From Dacryopinax spathularia (taxonomy: Eukaryota > Basidiomycota > Dacrymycetes > Dacrymycetales > Dacrymycetaceae): DNA of 64,000 nucleotides. The first letter of the stretch is position 1. Each line of letters begins with the position of its first letter. The stretch spans positions 124,001 to 188,000 of the forward strand of contig JBBPFI010000003.1 of NCBI GenBank assembly GCA_037974965.1, given 5' to 3'. Of the stretch, positions 42,756 to 54,821 are shown piece by piece. The position numbers and the translations under genes were made by a program. The notes beneath the pieces were generated by a model. It had not been told where the DNA came from, did no database searches, and was given only the letters and a program-made list of their open reading frames with translations.

Positions 42756-43661
42756 CGCGCTCTTGACCTCGTTAACTAGTGTGGAGTGTAGTGTAGATTA
42801 AGACGCCTTCTGCGAGTTCTTGTTCGTATTAGGTCGGAAACGTCGATATACCGAGACTGAGGCTGAAGCTGAAGCTGATACTGAGGCTGAAGTTGGCGTG
42901 GGGGATTGAAAAGAGTGTAATGACCGCCTTCCTTAGGCTGGTCTGTAAACGAGTGATGGTGGTACTGAGGGAATGGACGAGCACGTTAGCTCTTTAGAGG
43001 TGGGTAGCGCGTACGCAGCGAAGAGCACGCGATGGGGAGAACGAAGGAAAAGGAGAAGGAGATGAAGGGGGGAAACGCAGATAGTCAGCCGTCGAGCTCG
43101 TCGTTGTCGCTGCAGTGTACTGTACTGCCGTTGGCCCCCTCCATCCGCCCCGTGTCTGCCATCGCTGCGTCGCTGTGTGAGACTGTGGCTCAGTGAGGGA
43201 ATGGGAATGGAATGCGATGGTCCGTCCGGTGAGCGGTGTCATTCTCACCCGCGTCGATGTGCGCGCTGAGTGGGACAACATTGCACCCGGAATGAGGATA
43301 AGGTTTCATGTAGATTGGTCACTGAGGCCATAGGGCCGGGGTATGTAGATATTGGGTGGGGGGTTGGGTTATGACGACCGCAGTGGCTGTAAATATGGAG
43401 ACGAGCTTGGTAGCGGTAATATTGTTACTGTGGTGTCGTTGTCGGACGATGTGGAGAAGGGAAGAAGGGAAGAAGCACAACAGTGAGACCCTGGGAAAGA
43501 AGCAGGGAAGACATTCCTTATTTGGTTACGCGTCATAACTCGGCGTAGCAGCCTGTGTACAACCGCAAACAGCAAAGAAAGAAACTACAAGTCCATTCAC
43601 TTCCAGATACTCTTACACAGATGCTTTCCTTGTACTGGGTCATCATCAGAATGCCCGCAAC
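42756..43661. other. AXL2 promoter region and SDR 3' side
   Basis: 906 bp between two minus-strand genes. A short imperfect repeat of CTGAAG/CTGAGG units is at about 42858-42893. Pyrimidine-rich runs on the minus strand follow around 43020-43080. No gene recognised. A short coding exon supplying the Axl2 signal peptide could be hidden here. Confidence 0.45.
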
Positions 43662-44438
43662 TCAGCCGGCAACCTGGATCGTCTGCCCATTCACCCACCC
43701 GCCCTCCTCGCTCACCAAGAACAGCACCAGATTGGCAATATCCTTCGGATACCCCGCCCTCCCCAGCGGCGACATCTTCTTCATCAGCTCCATCACCTGC
43801 TCATCACTCAGCTCCTTCCCATTGGGCACATAGTCCCTCGCGCTCTCCGCAGCCATATCCGTCACCGTCCCCCCAGGAGCAACAGCATTGACCGTCACGC
43901 CCAACGGCCCAAAGTCCGCCTTCAGGCTCCGGACCATGACTTCGATCGCGCCCTTCGAGCTGGCATACACCGAGTGCCGCGGGATAGACATCTCCTTGCT
44001 TATCGAGCTCGTCAGGACCAGCCTGCCGCCATTGTGCGTTATGTGCTTATAAGCCTGCTGGGCGACAAAGAACTGCCCGCGGACGTTCGTGTGGTACACC
44101 TTGTCGAACTCCTCTTGGGTCGTCTTGTCCAAATCTGAAAAATGTTCCACGCCGGCATTGGAAATGACGATGTCGATCTTGCCATAATGCTCCTTAGCCT
44201 TCTGGAACAGAGCCGCAATGTCGGGCACGGAGGTCGCGTCGGCCTTGATGGCGATCCCGTCCCCGCCGAGCTTCTTGATCTCGTCGACGACGGCTTGCGC
44301 GGGGCCGGAGTTGGAGAAGTAGTTCACGACGACGGAGCAGCCTTGTGCGCCGAGGGAAAGGGCGTATTCTTTGCCGATCCCGCGCGAGGCACCGGTGATG
44401 AGGGCGACTTTGCCCTTGAGGTCGTATTTCGCAGGCAT
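43662..44438 (-). CDS. Short-chain dehydrogenase/reductase
   Basis: An intronless frame of 258 residues, full length for a classical SDR. Seen: cofactor motif TGASRGIG (residues 15-22), NAG (94-96), catalytic Asn118, Ser144/145, Tyr158 and Lys162 (YASSK), then the PGG and TD loop after strand 6. Asn39-Tyr40 at the end of strand 2 and Arg19 in the glycine motif fit NADPH better than NADH. Overall it resembles fungal SDRs of the versicolorin/tetrahydroxynaphthalene reductase group, but the substrate cannot be told from sequence. The lack of introns is unusual next to its intron-rich neighbours, as is the case for AXL2. The stop overlaps the GQTIQVAG end usual in the family. Confidence 0.93.
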   Translation of the reverse strand: MPAKYDLKGKVALITGASRGIGKEYALSLGAQGCSVVVNYFSNSGPAQAVVDEIKKLGGDGIAIKADATSVPDIAALFQKAKEHYGKIDIVISNAGVEHFSDLDKTTQEEFDKVYHTNVRGQFFVAQQAYKHITHNGGRLVLTSSISKEMSIPRHSVYASSKGAIEVMVRSLKADFGPLGVTVNAVAPGGTVTDMAAESARDYVPNGKELSDEQVMELMKKMSPLGRAGYPKDIANLVLFLVSEEGGWVNGQTIQVAG

Positions 44439-45432
44439 GGCCGTTCTTGTCTCACTTCAGAGCTTTCAAGCAGATTCGTCGAGTCGAGGGCTAATGATTG
44501 CTGACAATCTTCGCCCTTCCTCATGGGCGAGATTTATACCCATCCGTCCACAGGGCGTTTAGGCAGCTGCAGACAGACAAGGCGGCAAGGCACGCTCCGC
44601 CACACGTGCGCCTCCCCCACACCCAACCGCCCAAATCAGCTTAACCAGTAAAGCGAGACCAACTGAGCTCCATAAGCTTCCCGCCGGGTCATCGGCATCT
44701 TATCAAACGCGGCTTATGCGTTCCCACCTACCTCACATACTTCTGACTTACAGTACTCCAGTCCAAGGGTTGAAGGATTCCAAAGCAGGGGATCACGAGC
44801 CGTGGTTGTGGGCACGATAGGGTCCTGCACCGACAGTACGTCATCACGCTTGAAAAGGCAGCATCGGAGGCTATAGTGGAGGTTGGCGTGGGTGCGACGT
44901 TGGGTTAAGGCGAGGGAACGACTGTAAGAGGGATTTGAATTTGGACTGTTCGGGGAAGTATGGAATTGAGCCGGCTGGGTGGTAGGTGGAGTGGGAAGGA
45001 ATGAGTAGAATGTGTTGAGGGTGAAGGGGTTGGTCGGAGCAGGGTGCGGACGAATATCGGCGCGAGACGTCATGTTCTCCCTTGTTTGGGCTGACGTTGA
45101 TTTAGATGTTTAGATGGGAGGAACGTGGTCGGCGTTGTTGGTCCTTCATTGGCGTAGGTAGGCTTGATAAGGAGCAATTGGCTCGAATTCGAATCAAGTA
45201 GATTGGAGAGAGAAGAGGAGTGGAGAGGTGGGAAGGGAGCAGAGGAGGGGGACGGCGATGCGATTGCATCCGCTCACGTGACAATAGAAATCATCCGCGT
45301 CGCACAGTCAGCGATGTACGGCGCGTCCCCCTTCCAGCGCCTACCGCCTCCTCCACCTTCTCTCCTCCCGCTACCGCCTCCCTCTCTCTACTTTCTTTCG
45401 TCGTCTCCTTCTTCTTGCAGTAGACCTTCGCG
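44439..45432. other. Divergent promoter region between SDR and RAD54, with a doubtful ORF
   Basis: 994 bp. A minus-strand frame of 119 codons (45073-44714) has a Pro/Thr/Ser-rich start and no known motif; a GTAAGT donor-like site near its end could make it the first exon of a small gene. I do not call it a gene. Near RAD54 the plus strand turns CT-rich (45325-45420), as is common just upstream of fungal start codons. Confidence 0.4.
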
Positions 45433-48230
45433 ATGTACAAAGCCCGTCCACCTTCCACACCCGTCACGGTCCTATACAAGCCCTTCCGCCCGCCATCGTC
45501 CGCCCTCCCCACCATAGCCCACACAAAGCCTCAGCGCAAGCGCAAACGCGTCTCGTACAAAGAAGACGCCCCCTCCAGCGACTCCGAAGATGATCGCAAG
45601 CGCAAGAAAGCGAAGGTCACCCGGGGGAAGGAAAATGACCCGGAGTTCGACGAGAATGGCGAAGTGGTCGTCAAGAATATTAATAGGCTGTATGCGACGT
45701 TCGAGCTGTCGGCGCCGAGGGAGAAGGTGCTCGTGAAGAGCTTCTCGATCCCCGAGCTGAGGAACCAGAAGGGGGAGGTTGTCCCGACTGTTGCTTCGAG
45801 GGCGGCGCTGGGGTTGTTGACGCCTAAGACCATTCCTCCGAGGCCGCTCCATGACCCGATGGCGGACCACGCGATTGTGCTGTACGACCCAACAGTCGAC
45901 GACCGCGAGACGGACGAAGAGCGCCGTGAGAGGCTGGAGCAGGAAGAACGGGAGAAGAGGGAAAGAGAGCAGGAAGAGAAGAGTAAAGAGGCTGGGCTGT
46001 GGAACCCGCACGGGAAGAGTCTGAGGGAGGTGCTGGGGATCAAGAAGCCCGAAGAGGGGAAGAAGGTCGATAAGAAGGTTCCTGTCGTGATCGACCCTGT
46101 GCTGGGAAAGGTCTTCAGGCCGCATCAGATTGAGGGTGTCAAGGTGCGCATATACGTGCTCTTCCCGACTGAATGGTGCTGATGCGAGGGCAGTTCTTGT
46201 ATAAATGCACGACGGGCGCGATTGTCGAGAACGCTTATGGGTGCATTATGGCGGACGAGATGGGCCTCGGGAAGACCTTGCAGTGTATTGCTCTACTGCA
46301 TACGCTCCTTCGCCAGTCGCCTCGAGCACGCAAGCCGACCATTGACAAGGCGATTATCGCGTGTCCTTCATCATTGGTCAAGAACTGGGGTAATGAATTA
46401 GGTATGTTTGCCTCAATATGGTTCTTAATGGAAACTGACGTTGTATGCGCAGTAAAATGGCTCGGGAAGGACGGCGCACCAGGCGTACTCTCCGTCGACA
46501 ACAAGGGCACCAAGGCAGAGCTCATCGAAGCCGTCCAGCGATGGGTCGCTGCAAGAGGGAGGAACGTCACTCAGCCCGTCATGATCGTGTCGTACGAAAC
46601 ATTACGGACGTTGTCCGTCGAGCTTACGAACTGCGAGATCGGGCTGTTGTTGTGCGACGAGGGTCACAGGCTGAAGAATTCAGGTACGTGTATGCGCTCA
46701 ATCGTCCTAGATGCTGTCTGACACCAAGACAGATTCACAGACCTTCCAAGCTCTCAACGGCCTCAAAGTCCAGCGGCGCGTAATCCTCTCCGGCACTCCG
46801 ATCCAAAACGACCTCTCCGAATACTTCTCCCTGCTCAACTTTGCCAACCCCGACTACCTGGGCTCACGCATGGAGTTCAGGAAGAACTACGAGCTTGCTA
46901 TCCTTCGTGGACGGGACGCTGATGCGACGGATAAGGAGAAGGAGAATAGCGAGGCTAAGCTGAAGGAGCTTTCGGTCAAGGTTAGCAAGTTTATCATTCG
47001 GAGGACGAATGATTTGCTGTCCAAGTATCGTATGTACACCTTTATTTCACACTTGCGCTCCTAGCTGATGACCCCGGCAGTTCCGGTCAAATATGAGCAT
47101 GTCGTCTTCTGTACTCTTTCACCTCTCCAGCTGGCGCTCTACAGGCACTTCATCAAATCCCCGGAGACGCAGAAGCTTCTGCGTGGACAGGGCTCGCAGC
47201 CGCTCAAGGCGATCAATGTCCTGAAGAAACTCTGCAACCACCCGGAACTGCTGAACCTACCTGAAGACCTTCCCGGCTGCGAGTCAATCCTACCGCCTGA
47301 CTATGGCAACTCCCTCTTCGGCGGCCCCAAGCTGAGCCGCTCAGAGCGAGCCATGCGAGACCGCGGCGTGGGCGAAGAAGTCCGGTGCGACTGGGGCGGC
47401 AAGTTCCTCGTCCTTGAGCGTTTCCTCGACCGGATCAAACGCGAAACGAACGACAAGATCGTGCTCATCTCCAATTACACCCAGACGCTCGACCTGTTCG
47501 AGAAGATGTGCAGGAGCAAGCGGTATGGGTTTTTTAGGTTGGACGGGACGATGACGGTTGTTAAGCGGCAGAAGCTTGTGGATCAGTTTAATGATCCGGA
47601 GGGGAAGGAGTTCATCTTCTTGCTGAGCTCGAAGGCCGGAGGGTGTGGTATCAACCTGATCGGCGCTAATCGACTGATTCTGTTCGATCCTGGTACGTGC
47701 CTTGGCAAGCCGCCATATATTTGCGTTGCTGACACGGTGGCAGACTGGAACCCCGCTGCAGATCAACAAGCACTCGCCCGTGTGTGGCGTGACGGGCAAA
47801 AGAAAGAATGTTTCGTCTACCGATTCATCTCCACCGGCACGATAGAAGAGAAGATCTTCCAGCGTCAGGCACAAAAACAAGCTCTCTCCTCCTGTGTCGT
47901 GGACGAAAAGGAAGACGCGGAACGGCATTTCAGCGCTGATGACCTGAGGAAGCTGTTCTTGTTCAATGAGAATACGCTCTGCGAGACGCATGAGACGTTC
48001 AAGTGTAAGAGGTGTAGGGACGGGAAGCAGTTTATCAAGGCACCGGCCTTACTGTACGGGGATGCTAGCACGTACGTTGCCTTTGCTTCAATGCTTTGCT
48101 ATGTGCTCACGCTGCCCATAGGTGGAATCACTACCAAAATCCAGAATTGAAGAACTTGCATGATGACCTCCTGCGCGCAGAGTGCGGCGAACCGCAGGTG
48201 TCGACGGTCTTCCAGTACATTAGCCATTAG
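45433..48230 (+). CDS. RAD54: Rad54 DNA translocase
   Basis: Seven exons (45433-46143, 46194-46401, 46453-46683, 46733-47039, 47091-47692, 47744-48071, 48122-48230) with six introns of 49-51 bp; 831 residues, the usual Rad54 size. It is a Swi2/Snf2 ATPase that works with Rad51 in homologous recombination, remodelling chromatin and promoting strand invasion. Seen: a basic N-terminus (KRKRKRVSYKEDAPSSDSEDD), RPHQIEGVKFLYKC, motif I DEMGLGKT near residue 257, motif II DEGHRLKN near 375 (DEGH, as in Rad54), ILSGTPIQNDLSEYFSLLNF, VISNYTQ-type ISNYTQTLDLFE, SSKAGGCGINLIGANRLILFD in the C-lobe, and motif VI ARVWRDGQKKECFVYRF near 697. The C-terminal zinc-binding CKRCRDG and ECGEPQVSTVFQYIS ends are typical. 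The frame closes exactly. Confidence 0.97.
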
Positions 48231-48330
48231 ACAATACCCCTCATTGTACATTTTGCATCGCACTTGGCGCATTCTAAGTTATTCGTGGTGACAGGAATGG
48301 GGTATCATAGTGCGTGGATCCGTCACAATG

Positions 48331-49443
48331 TTATGATGCAGACGTGCTCGCAGTCGCTGGTTGGCCCATAGCTTGTCCTTCGACGTTCTCCTTGCCCCCG
48401 CCCTCTTTGCCAGCACCACCTCTTCGTCGTCTCCTACTCTTCTTCTCCTCGCCACCTCCTTCCGTTCTCTGCTGAACAGGTTTCGGCGGAGGCACATAAA
48501 CCGGTCTCTCCCCTTCCCTCAACCACAAATTCACCCAAGGCCTCGTCTCCAGCTCCTTCATCCTACTCGCCGGCGGTAGTGGCTGCTTCCCCGGTCGTGA
48601 GATCCTGGGCACCTCCGGCTCTGCAGCCTGCTCAGGCTCCTTCACCTCCACCTGCTGCTTCTGCACAGTCTTCATAGTCGTTATCGTCGGCCCTTTCCTT
48701 CCTTTCCCCAGGGTGATGACCTTCCTCTCCTGTGGCGGGGGTGGGGGTGGTTGATGGACAGCGGGTGCGGGTCGACCAGTAAGCGTAGGGAACGCCCCTC
48801 CTCCACTCTCTGCCAACCGTCTCTGCCGCTCTTCTTCCTCTTTTCGTTGCCTCTCCCGTTCCTCTGCGTCTAGTACACTGCTCATCTCCTCCTCAAGCCT
48901 GGTGAGCAGCAAATTTCGCTGGCTGACCGTAAGGAGCGCCTCTCCACAGCTCGGACACGCACAAGCCGGAGGCTGCAGCTCGCAAAGGATCAAGCCGCAA
49001 TGCGAGCATATAGGAACATAAGGCGACAGATTATGTGTCCGAGCGAGGCAGAAACACGGATTTGGCGTTGGACTTGGTTGCTTGCCGCCCAGAGCTTGGA
49101 GGGAGTCGATCAAGGCCAGGAGCCGTTTCACGGCTGGTGAAACCGGAGGCGGTTTGGGCGTCGAGCTGCCTGAGCTGGGTTTGCTCGTCCTCCCTTGAGC
49201 GGCATGTGCAGGCTTGGGCTTGCTAAGCAGGTCAGAGACGAACGACCCGGATGGAGCGCGGTGTGAGGATGTTGAGGTTCGGTTGTTGGAGGTGCTGGGT
49301 TGGGGTGTTGTCGACCGGGAATGGTCGCGCGAGGAAGGGCCGCTGCCGGGTTTCTTCTTGCTTGTTGATAGCCAGTCACTTTCGTCTGAGCGGTCTTTGC
49401 GGTACATCGTACCATTTAGACCGAATGGGGTGTTGTTAGCCAT
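48331..49443 (-). CDS. Rqt4/TRIP4-type C2HC5 zinc-finger protein
   Basis: An intronless frame of 370 residues, convergent with RAD54 (100 bp apart). A Cys-rich module at about residues 127-172 (CFCLARTHNL, then CSHCGLILCE, CACPSCG) matches the zf-C2HC5 domain of TRIP4/ASC-1 and its yeast relative Rqt4, a subunit of the complex that splits collided ribosomes. A charged helix follows (LEEEMSSVLDAEERERQRKEEEE), then a Pro-rich and basic tail (RRRRRGGAGKEGGGK). No C-terminal ASCH domain is visible, which fits the fungal Rqt4 form. RPWVNLWLREGERPVYVPPP near residue 310 looks like a conserved short motif. The domain is clear; the ribosome-rescue role is inferred from the family. Confidence 0.85.
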   Translation of the reverse strand: MANNTPFGLNGTMYRKDRSDESDWLSTSKKKPGSGPSSRDHSRSTTPQPSTSNNRTSTSSHRAPSGSFVSDLLSKPKPAHAAQGRTSKPSSGSSTPKPPPVSPAVKRLLALIDSLQALGGKQPSPTPNPCFCLARTHNLSPYVPICSHCGLILCELQPPACACPSCGEALLTVSQRNLLLTRLEEEMSSVLDAEERERQRKEEEERQRRLAESGGGAFPTLTGRPAPAVHQPPPPPPQERKVITLGKGRKGPTITTMKTVQKQQVEVKEPEQAAEPEVPRISRPGKQPLPPASRMKELETRPWVNLWLREGERPVYVPPPKPVQQRTEGGGEEKKSRRRRRGGAGKEGGGKENVEGQAMGQPATASTSAS

Positions 49444-50290
49444 GGTGAAGTTGATGGACGAGCAGAAGAAAGGTCAGCGAGGGTTTGGTTCGGTTGGAGC
49501 AGATCAATCCAAGCTCAACAGGCATTGTTGAACCCTGATAAGACCTTCAACTAGTCTAACATCAACCAAATTGTTGCGATGACTCCGATGATTCTGTCAT
49601 GCGCTGCTGTACCCCTTCTCCGGCTGAGGGAAAGCTCATAAAATCAGCTCCAGGCATCGAACGGCTGTCTTTGGCCACTCGGGCAATAACGAATATCTTG
49701 ACGGCAGCTGGCGGGGTACCCGGCTCTCGTCGACTACTACTACACTCGCCTCAAGTTGGCAGGCGCCGTCGTCGTTGGCCCATCATCCAATCCTCGGTGA
49801 AGTAGAACAGGCGGGTATATCTCTGCTAGAGGCCTTTTCTTCTCATTACTGCTGCGACCCGCCTGCATTCGGCAGAGTATCCCTAAATCGCTCTATTTTG
49901 ACTCGGATGTGGTCTCAGCTTCCTGAAGGCTGCAGCGGCAAGAGCTTCCCGGACCTCACCCAGGAACAGTGAATCAAATTCGCCCGCCATACTGCCGCAA
50001 CCGTCATAGCTACGACTGTCAACAACTAGGCGTACGGATGCTGCCTCGTGCTGTACTGGGGCATGGACTGACAGGGGCCACAACTCAGGGGCACTGCTTT
50101 GGCCCTACACCTGCTCCTCACATATCTACGTGAGTCCACAGGCCACGCGGTGCACAGAGCTATAGGCCAACATGGTACGCGTTCTTTCGCCTCCTATAAA
50201 TCCCATCTTCTCAACATGCTTGCTCAGGCTCCCTGCTTGTCCTCGTTCCTCATCCCCCAAGTGATACCTCCGCTCTGCAAAATGATCGAT
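49444..50290. other. Divergent intergenic region
   Basis: 847 bp between the zinc-finger gene (-) and an F-box-like gene (+). Short overlapping frames show no known motif. It must hold both promoters. Confidence 0.45.
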
Positions 50291-52128
50291 ATGTCTTCTT
50301 CCCGTCGACGGGCTGCTTGTACGGTCTCTCCGAAGCAATCACCGACCCCGCCGCATAGATTCTGGAACATCCCCGAGTTGGTCGACATGGTTGCGCAGAA
50401 GCTGGAGGATGAAACAGAACGCTACCATTTCGCCCTGACCAGCAAGTTCAACTACGGCATTACTATGCGGTATCACTGGTGTGATCCCGATGAGAGCCAG
50501 CTGTGGGCTATGTGCGGGCCTATGCTTGATGCTGCTGAGTCTGTGGAAGGACCATCGGTAAGTGGCGGCGTCATTCGCGTGGAGATCAACACATGATGAG
50601 CATTTTCCTGCAGCCTTTTCCGAATTCTCTCCCTCCGCAGCAACATTGGCACTTTCGCAAGTGCGACTGGGATCGACTAATCGCACACTGCTCCTGTATC
50701 CGCACGCTGAGCGTACCGCAAGCTAGCCCATACGACCCTGATCCGTCGCGCCTCTCCCTTATCTTCTTTCAGTCTGTCCTGGACTGTGCGAGATGTTACG
50801 GAACAGAGGTCTTTCCCTCCCTTCGCCATCTTGAGTTCGACATGGATACAGCGGATTCAATCGAAATGGAGCTCTTCCAGCGACTGCTACAAAGCAGTCT
50901 GGAAAGCATCGCTTTCCCCATTCCGTGGTTCCGCAAGAACCGGCATACTGACTTTCACGACACCGCGCAATCCCTCGCTGCGATACTTCCCGCAGTGTTG
51001 GCCTCTCGTTGTCCTCAGCTGACAGAGCTGACGTTGCTGGACGGGCCACTCGACCTCGACTCCCAGCTGCTCGCGCTGAGATCCTATATCCGAGCTCTTC
51101 CCAACCTCAGGACGCTCACACTGGGGCCAAGCCAGAACCCCGAGTTCGTATCGAGTTGCGCATTCCACCCGGCGCTCCTGCGAGAAGCAGCGGCCATCAG
51201 AGGCTTAGAACATTTGTCGATATCTCTCGCCGAGGGCTATTTCGAGCCGGCTCGCATCCACTGCCCACCGAACGAACGGCTGGACTTCTCCTTCAACACA
51301 CTAAAGTCCCTCCATGTCCGCTCTCTGGGCGCGAACCTTATAGCGACCGCGATCAGAGCCTGTGTATCCCCGCTGCAGAATCTCAAGCTCGAACTCGGTT
51401 GGTGCAGGTCTTGCGAGACTAAGAAACCACACGACGGATTCCACATGCACGCCCTCCACGATTCCAGGGAATTTCAGTTAGGCGACTGTATCTCCTCCGT
51501 CATCTCCGCAATCTGCGAGAATCCTCACACGTCGCATGTCCAAGAACTCGAGCTCAGATTCACACACCCTCTCTGTGCTGGCCCTAGCGAGCGGGACGAG
51601 AACGTCCCATGGGCGCTGTTCGTTCCGCTGCTCAGGCATTGCCCGCATGTGCGGTCGTTCAAGCTGGACCTTTACATGGAGCGAATCGACGAGCAACGGG
51701 GTTTGGAAATGGACGACTCGGAGCTTGCCTCTCTCTCCTCTGCCTGGCCGGAGCTACGCCACCTAAGCCTGACTTGGCTCCCCATGTCGCCCCCTTCCAC
51801 CTGGCCAAGATATTGGGGCTCGGGACCAACCTTCTACGGCGGACTACTCGCCCTCGCCACGTTCAAGCAGCTCCAAACGGCGCATTTCACCTGTCTCCGA
51901 CCGGGCGGCCACATGCCAGAAAGACTGCCCCGCCCGAGCAGGGCACTGAGGCGGTTGAGTCTGCTCACGAGGATGGAAGGACATCCGAGTCGGGGCTTGG
52001 CGTTGGTCTTCTTTAGAGGGTTGTTTCCTGCTGCGCGGATGGAGGGGCTGACGGATGTATTGGAGCTGGAGGACTTTGGGCCGTTTGTGGAGGCTGAGCA
52101 TCCTTATCTTATGATTTACTGTGCCTAG
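50291..52128 (+). CDS. F-box/LRR-like protein
   Basis: Two exons, 50291-50557 and about 50614-52128; some 593 residues. Two in-frame acceptors (50613 and 50640) are possible, and the first agrees better with the paralogue. An in-frame ATG at 50282 could also be the start. RFWNIPELVDMVAQKLEDETERYHFALTSKFNYGI is an F-box with the usual IPEL start. The body has irregular leucine-rich repeats (LRTLSVPQ, LTELTLLDGPLD, LRTLTLGPS). It is a clear paralogue of the gene at 58802-60567: both share WNIPELVDMV/WDIPELVDMV, a splice site soon after the F-box, and a block near the C-terminus (PLLRHCPHVRSFKLDL against PVLKHCPYVRDFQLEI). Likely an SCF substrate adaptor, target unknown. Confidence 0.8.
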
Positions 52129-53068
52129 CTAGGGTATAACTGCAGTACTTGGTTTGGGGACGTACAGCCTGGGATTGTCGTGGAATACCTAGGAATACGA
52201 TGATGATGACCACAAGGTCGCCCCACTAGTCCCAGGCTCCAGCCACAAGCCTACAGTAACGTCCTGGTCCGAACATCGCCAACCGGCGAGAGGAATCGTG
52301 CGAACGAGTTCTGGTCCCCATGGAAACTCGAAAGTGGGCGGTTCCGACCGAATCAGGGACGGAAAGCAGTGCAAGCGGAGAAGCCTCTCATCAGTTACCC
52401 AACAGTCACCGCGGTCCTTCCCATCTAATCTGGCGACTTTCTAGCGTGCAAACACCCAGTCCTTCCAATCTTTGTACCCTTCAGACTCTGCTCTGCCTCT
52501 TTTCACCAGTCCTAGCTTCGTGGAAATGACGGTTCGTCCGTCGGACCGAACCGAACGTGCGCAGCAGGAACTTGTTCCGACCTGACTGCGCACGGCGCGT
52601 CGGGATGACTCGTATCCGAAAAGCGGCTCCTCCTTGCCATGCTCATTCTGATACTGCGGCCGATGCAGCAGTTCTGATCTACGCTGTGCCGGAAAGGGCA
52701 ATACTCGCCCCGAAAAAGGGCGGGACGAGTCTGTGCCGGGTGCCAGAGCAAGGGATCCGACGTACTGGATTTGGTGTTTGATCGCCTGCTGGCGGGGCGA
52801 TGTTCCTGAGACGAGAAACGAGGCTGTAGAACGCCGTTTCGCTCTTGCTCTCATTCTTTCCTCCTGGCTGTCGTCCCTTCTCGTGCTGCATCTCCGACCC
52901 AGGCCCAGACCAAGATGTTCCGCTGAAGTCGACTCTGTCTCCGACACGCTCTTTTGGATATCGGCCTGAGTCCTGACTGCGTCGCCCCGACCCCTCTCTC
53001 GTTCTAGAGATCAGGTCTCCTGTTCCTGCTTGGCAGCTATAGACGCTTAGTCTGGCGACTTGCACAGA
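52129..53068. other. Intergenic region before the mannosyltransferase pair
   Basis: 940 bp. Overlapping frames on both strands (longest about 168 codons, minus strand) show no known motif or splice pattern. Probably non-coding. Confidence 0.45.
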
Positions 53069-54821
53069 ATGTTCAGCGTCTCCTCCACTCTCCGCCTCCC
53101 GGCCTGGGCACAACGACCTCAGCCTAACGGACGCCGATCATGGCTGCTCCCCACCCGCACCCATATCTCCTTTCTCGCACTCACCATCGCCCTGCTCTTC
53201 CTCACCCATCTCTCCCTCACCCGTCTCTACGCTCCCTCACCCCTCCCTCCCCCGATACTCACCCCCCGTCTCCCAGCCTACGAAGGCTGCGCCCCCACAT
53301 CCGCCGAGCTCCTCCCCCGGGAAAACGCGTGCATCCTCGTCCTCGTCCGGGAGGCCGACCTCCCCTCCCTCCTCCCAACACTACGCAACTTCGAGCACCG
53401 GTTCAACGCCCGCTTTCGGTATCCCTACGTGTTCATCTCCTCCCCCGACGAACCCCCCTTCTCGCCCCACTTCCGCTCCAGTATCCGCGAGGCCGTCCAT
53501 CCAGGTGCTGTCCTCGAGTGGGGCCAGGTACCGGAGGAGGAATGGAAGATCCCGGAATGGCTAGATGAGGAAGAGGTGAGGAAGGGGTTTGAGAGACAGG
53601 AGAGGGAGGGAGTGCTGTATGGAGGGAGAGAGGGGTATCATCATATGTGTCGATGGTACTCGGGGTTGTTTGCGACGCATGAGCTGGTGAGGAAGTATGA
53701 GTGGTTTTGGCGGTTGGAGCCGGGTGGTGCGTCGTCCTTTCCCATTTCCCACACCTACATCCACTCTGTCTGCTCTCCACAACCGCTTGAACTAGCTTAC
53801 TGAGTAGCTGCCCGAACACAGTCCGATTCTTCTGCAGCGTAACATACGACCCCTTCCGTTTCCTCGCCCAACGTAACCAGACATACGGGTTCACGATCAC
53901 CCTCGTCGACGCGGCCAACACCCTGCCCACGCTCTGGCCGACGGTCGAGCAGTACGTGCACGATAACGGGCTGGAGCCCAATGCAGAGATGTGGGATTTT
54001 CTTACGCGGCCCAAGAATGGGGGGACGGGGTTTAGTGCGTCCTTTCCCTCTCCCTCTCTACCGCATACATACCTCTCCGGCTCTTCTTGGCCCTAAGCTG
54101 ACGTATGCCGCATGCGTGCGTTTCACGCCCGCACTAGACCGCTGCCACTTCTGGACAAACTTCGAAATCGGCCATCTCCCCTTCATCCGCTCCGAACCGT
54201 ACCAACGCCTCTTCAGCGCGCTAGACCGGGCCGGGGGGTTCTACACCGAAAGATGGGGCGACGCGCCCGTGCGGACTATCGCGCTTGCCTTGCTGCTTGG
54301 TGGTTCGGGTGAGGGTCAAGCAGGAAAGGGGGGAGAGATGGGAGAAGGAGGAAAGGGCGGAGTGGGGGGGTTGGAGAGGGTGCATTGGTTTGAGGACTTG
54401 GGGTATAGACATGCGGAGTTTTTGCATTGTCCTACTGCGGGGGAGGGGAGTGGATGCGAGTGCGTGAGATATTCTCTCTTTTGCCCTCTTCTCACCTTCC
54501 CTCCTTACCTTCAGTTCAACTTCCCTGTTCCTTCATTCATTTCGCCATCCCCTTCTACTTCGTTCTCTTCCTCAGTCGGACTCGGGATTGCTTGCCAACT
54601 TGTCACGGATCATGGACTGATACTGACATGCTACATATAACAGCTGCGACTGCCCCCCATACGACGACACAAAAAACATCGACATAGACAGCCAGAGCTG
54701 GGGGAGCTGTGTGCCCGAATGGAGGGACGTCTCGAGTTTGGAATGGAAGGAGCGGCATTCCTCACCCGCGTCTGGGGTGGGGGTAGGGGCGGGGCAGGGA
54801 GGGGCAAGTGCGGGGAGGTAA
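53069..54821 (+). CDS. Alpha-1,2-mannosyltransferase, GT15 (KRE2/MNT1/KTR) family, copy 1
   Basis: Four exons (53069-53726, 53822-54034, 54138-54459, 54644-54821), 456 residues. GT15 enzymes are type II Golgi proteins that add mannose from GDP-mannose to O- and N-glycans. Seen: a short cytosolic N-terminus, a signal anchor near residues 30-50 (FLALTIALLFLTHLSL), a stem, then the catalytic domain with RFRYPYVFISSPDEPPFS, GREGYHHMCRWYSGLF, FWRLEPGG, CHFWTNFEIG with the Glu that is the proposed catalytic residue in Kre2, and DRAGGFYTERWGDAPVRT. A Gly-rich run after WGDAPVRTIALALLLGG is an unusual insert. The end, CDCPPYDD...CVPEW, is conserved. The start at 53069 is the first ATG in frame. A second copy lies downstream on the same strand. 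Confidence 0.93.

Noticed and set aside
44714-45073. 119-codon minus-strand frame near the SDR gene
   Set aside because: Pro/Thr/Ser-rich with no homology recognised. Kept only as a doubtful note in the intergenic entry.
52441-52947. 168-codon minus-strand frame
   Set aside because: Several frames overlap here, with no motif and no plausible start context.
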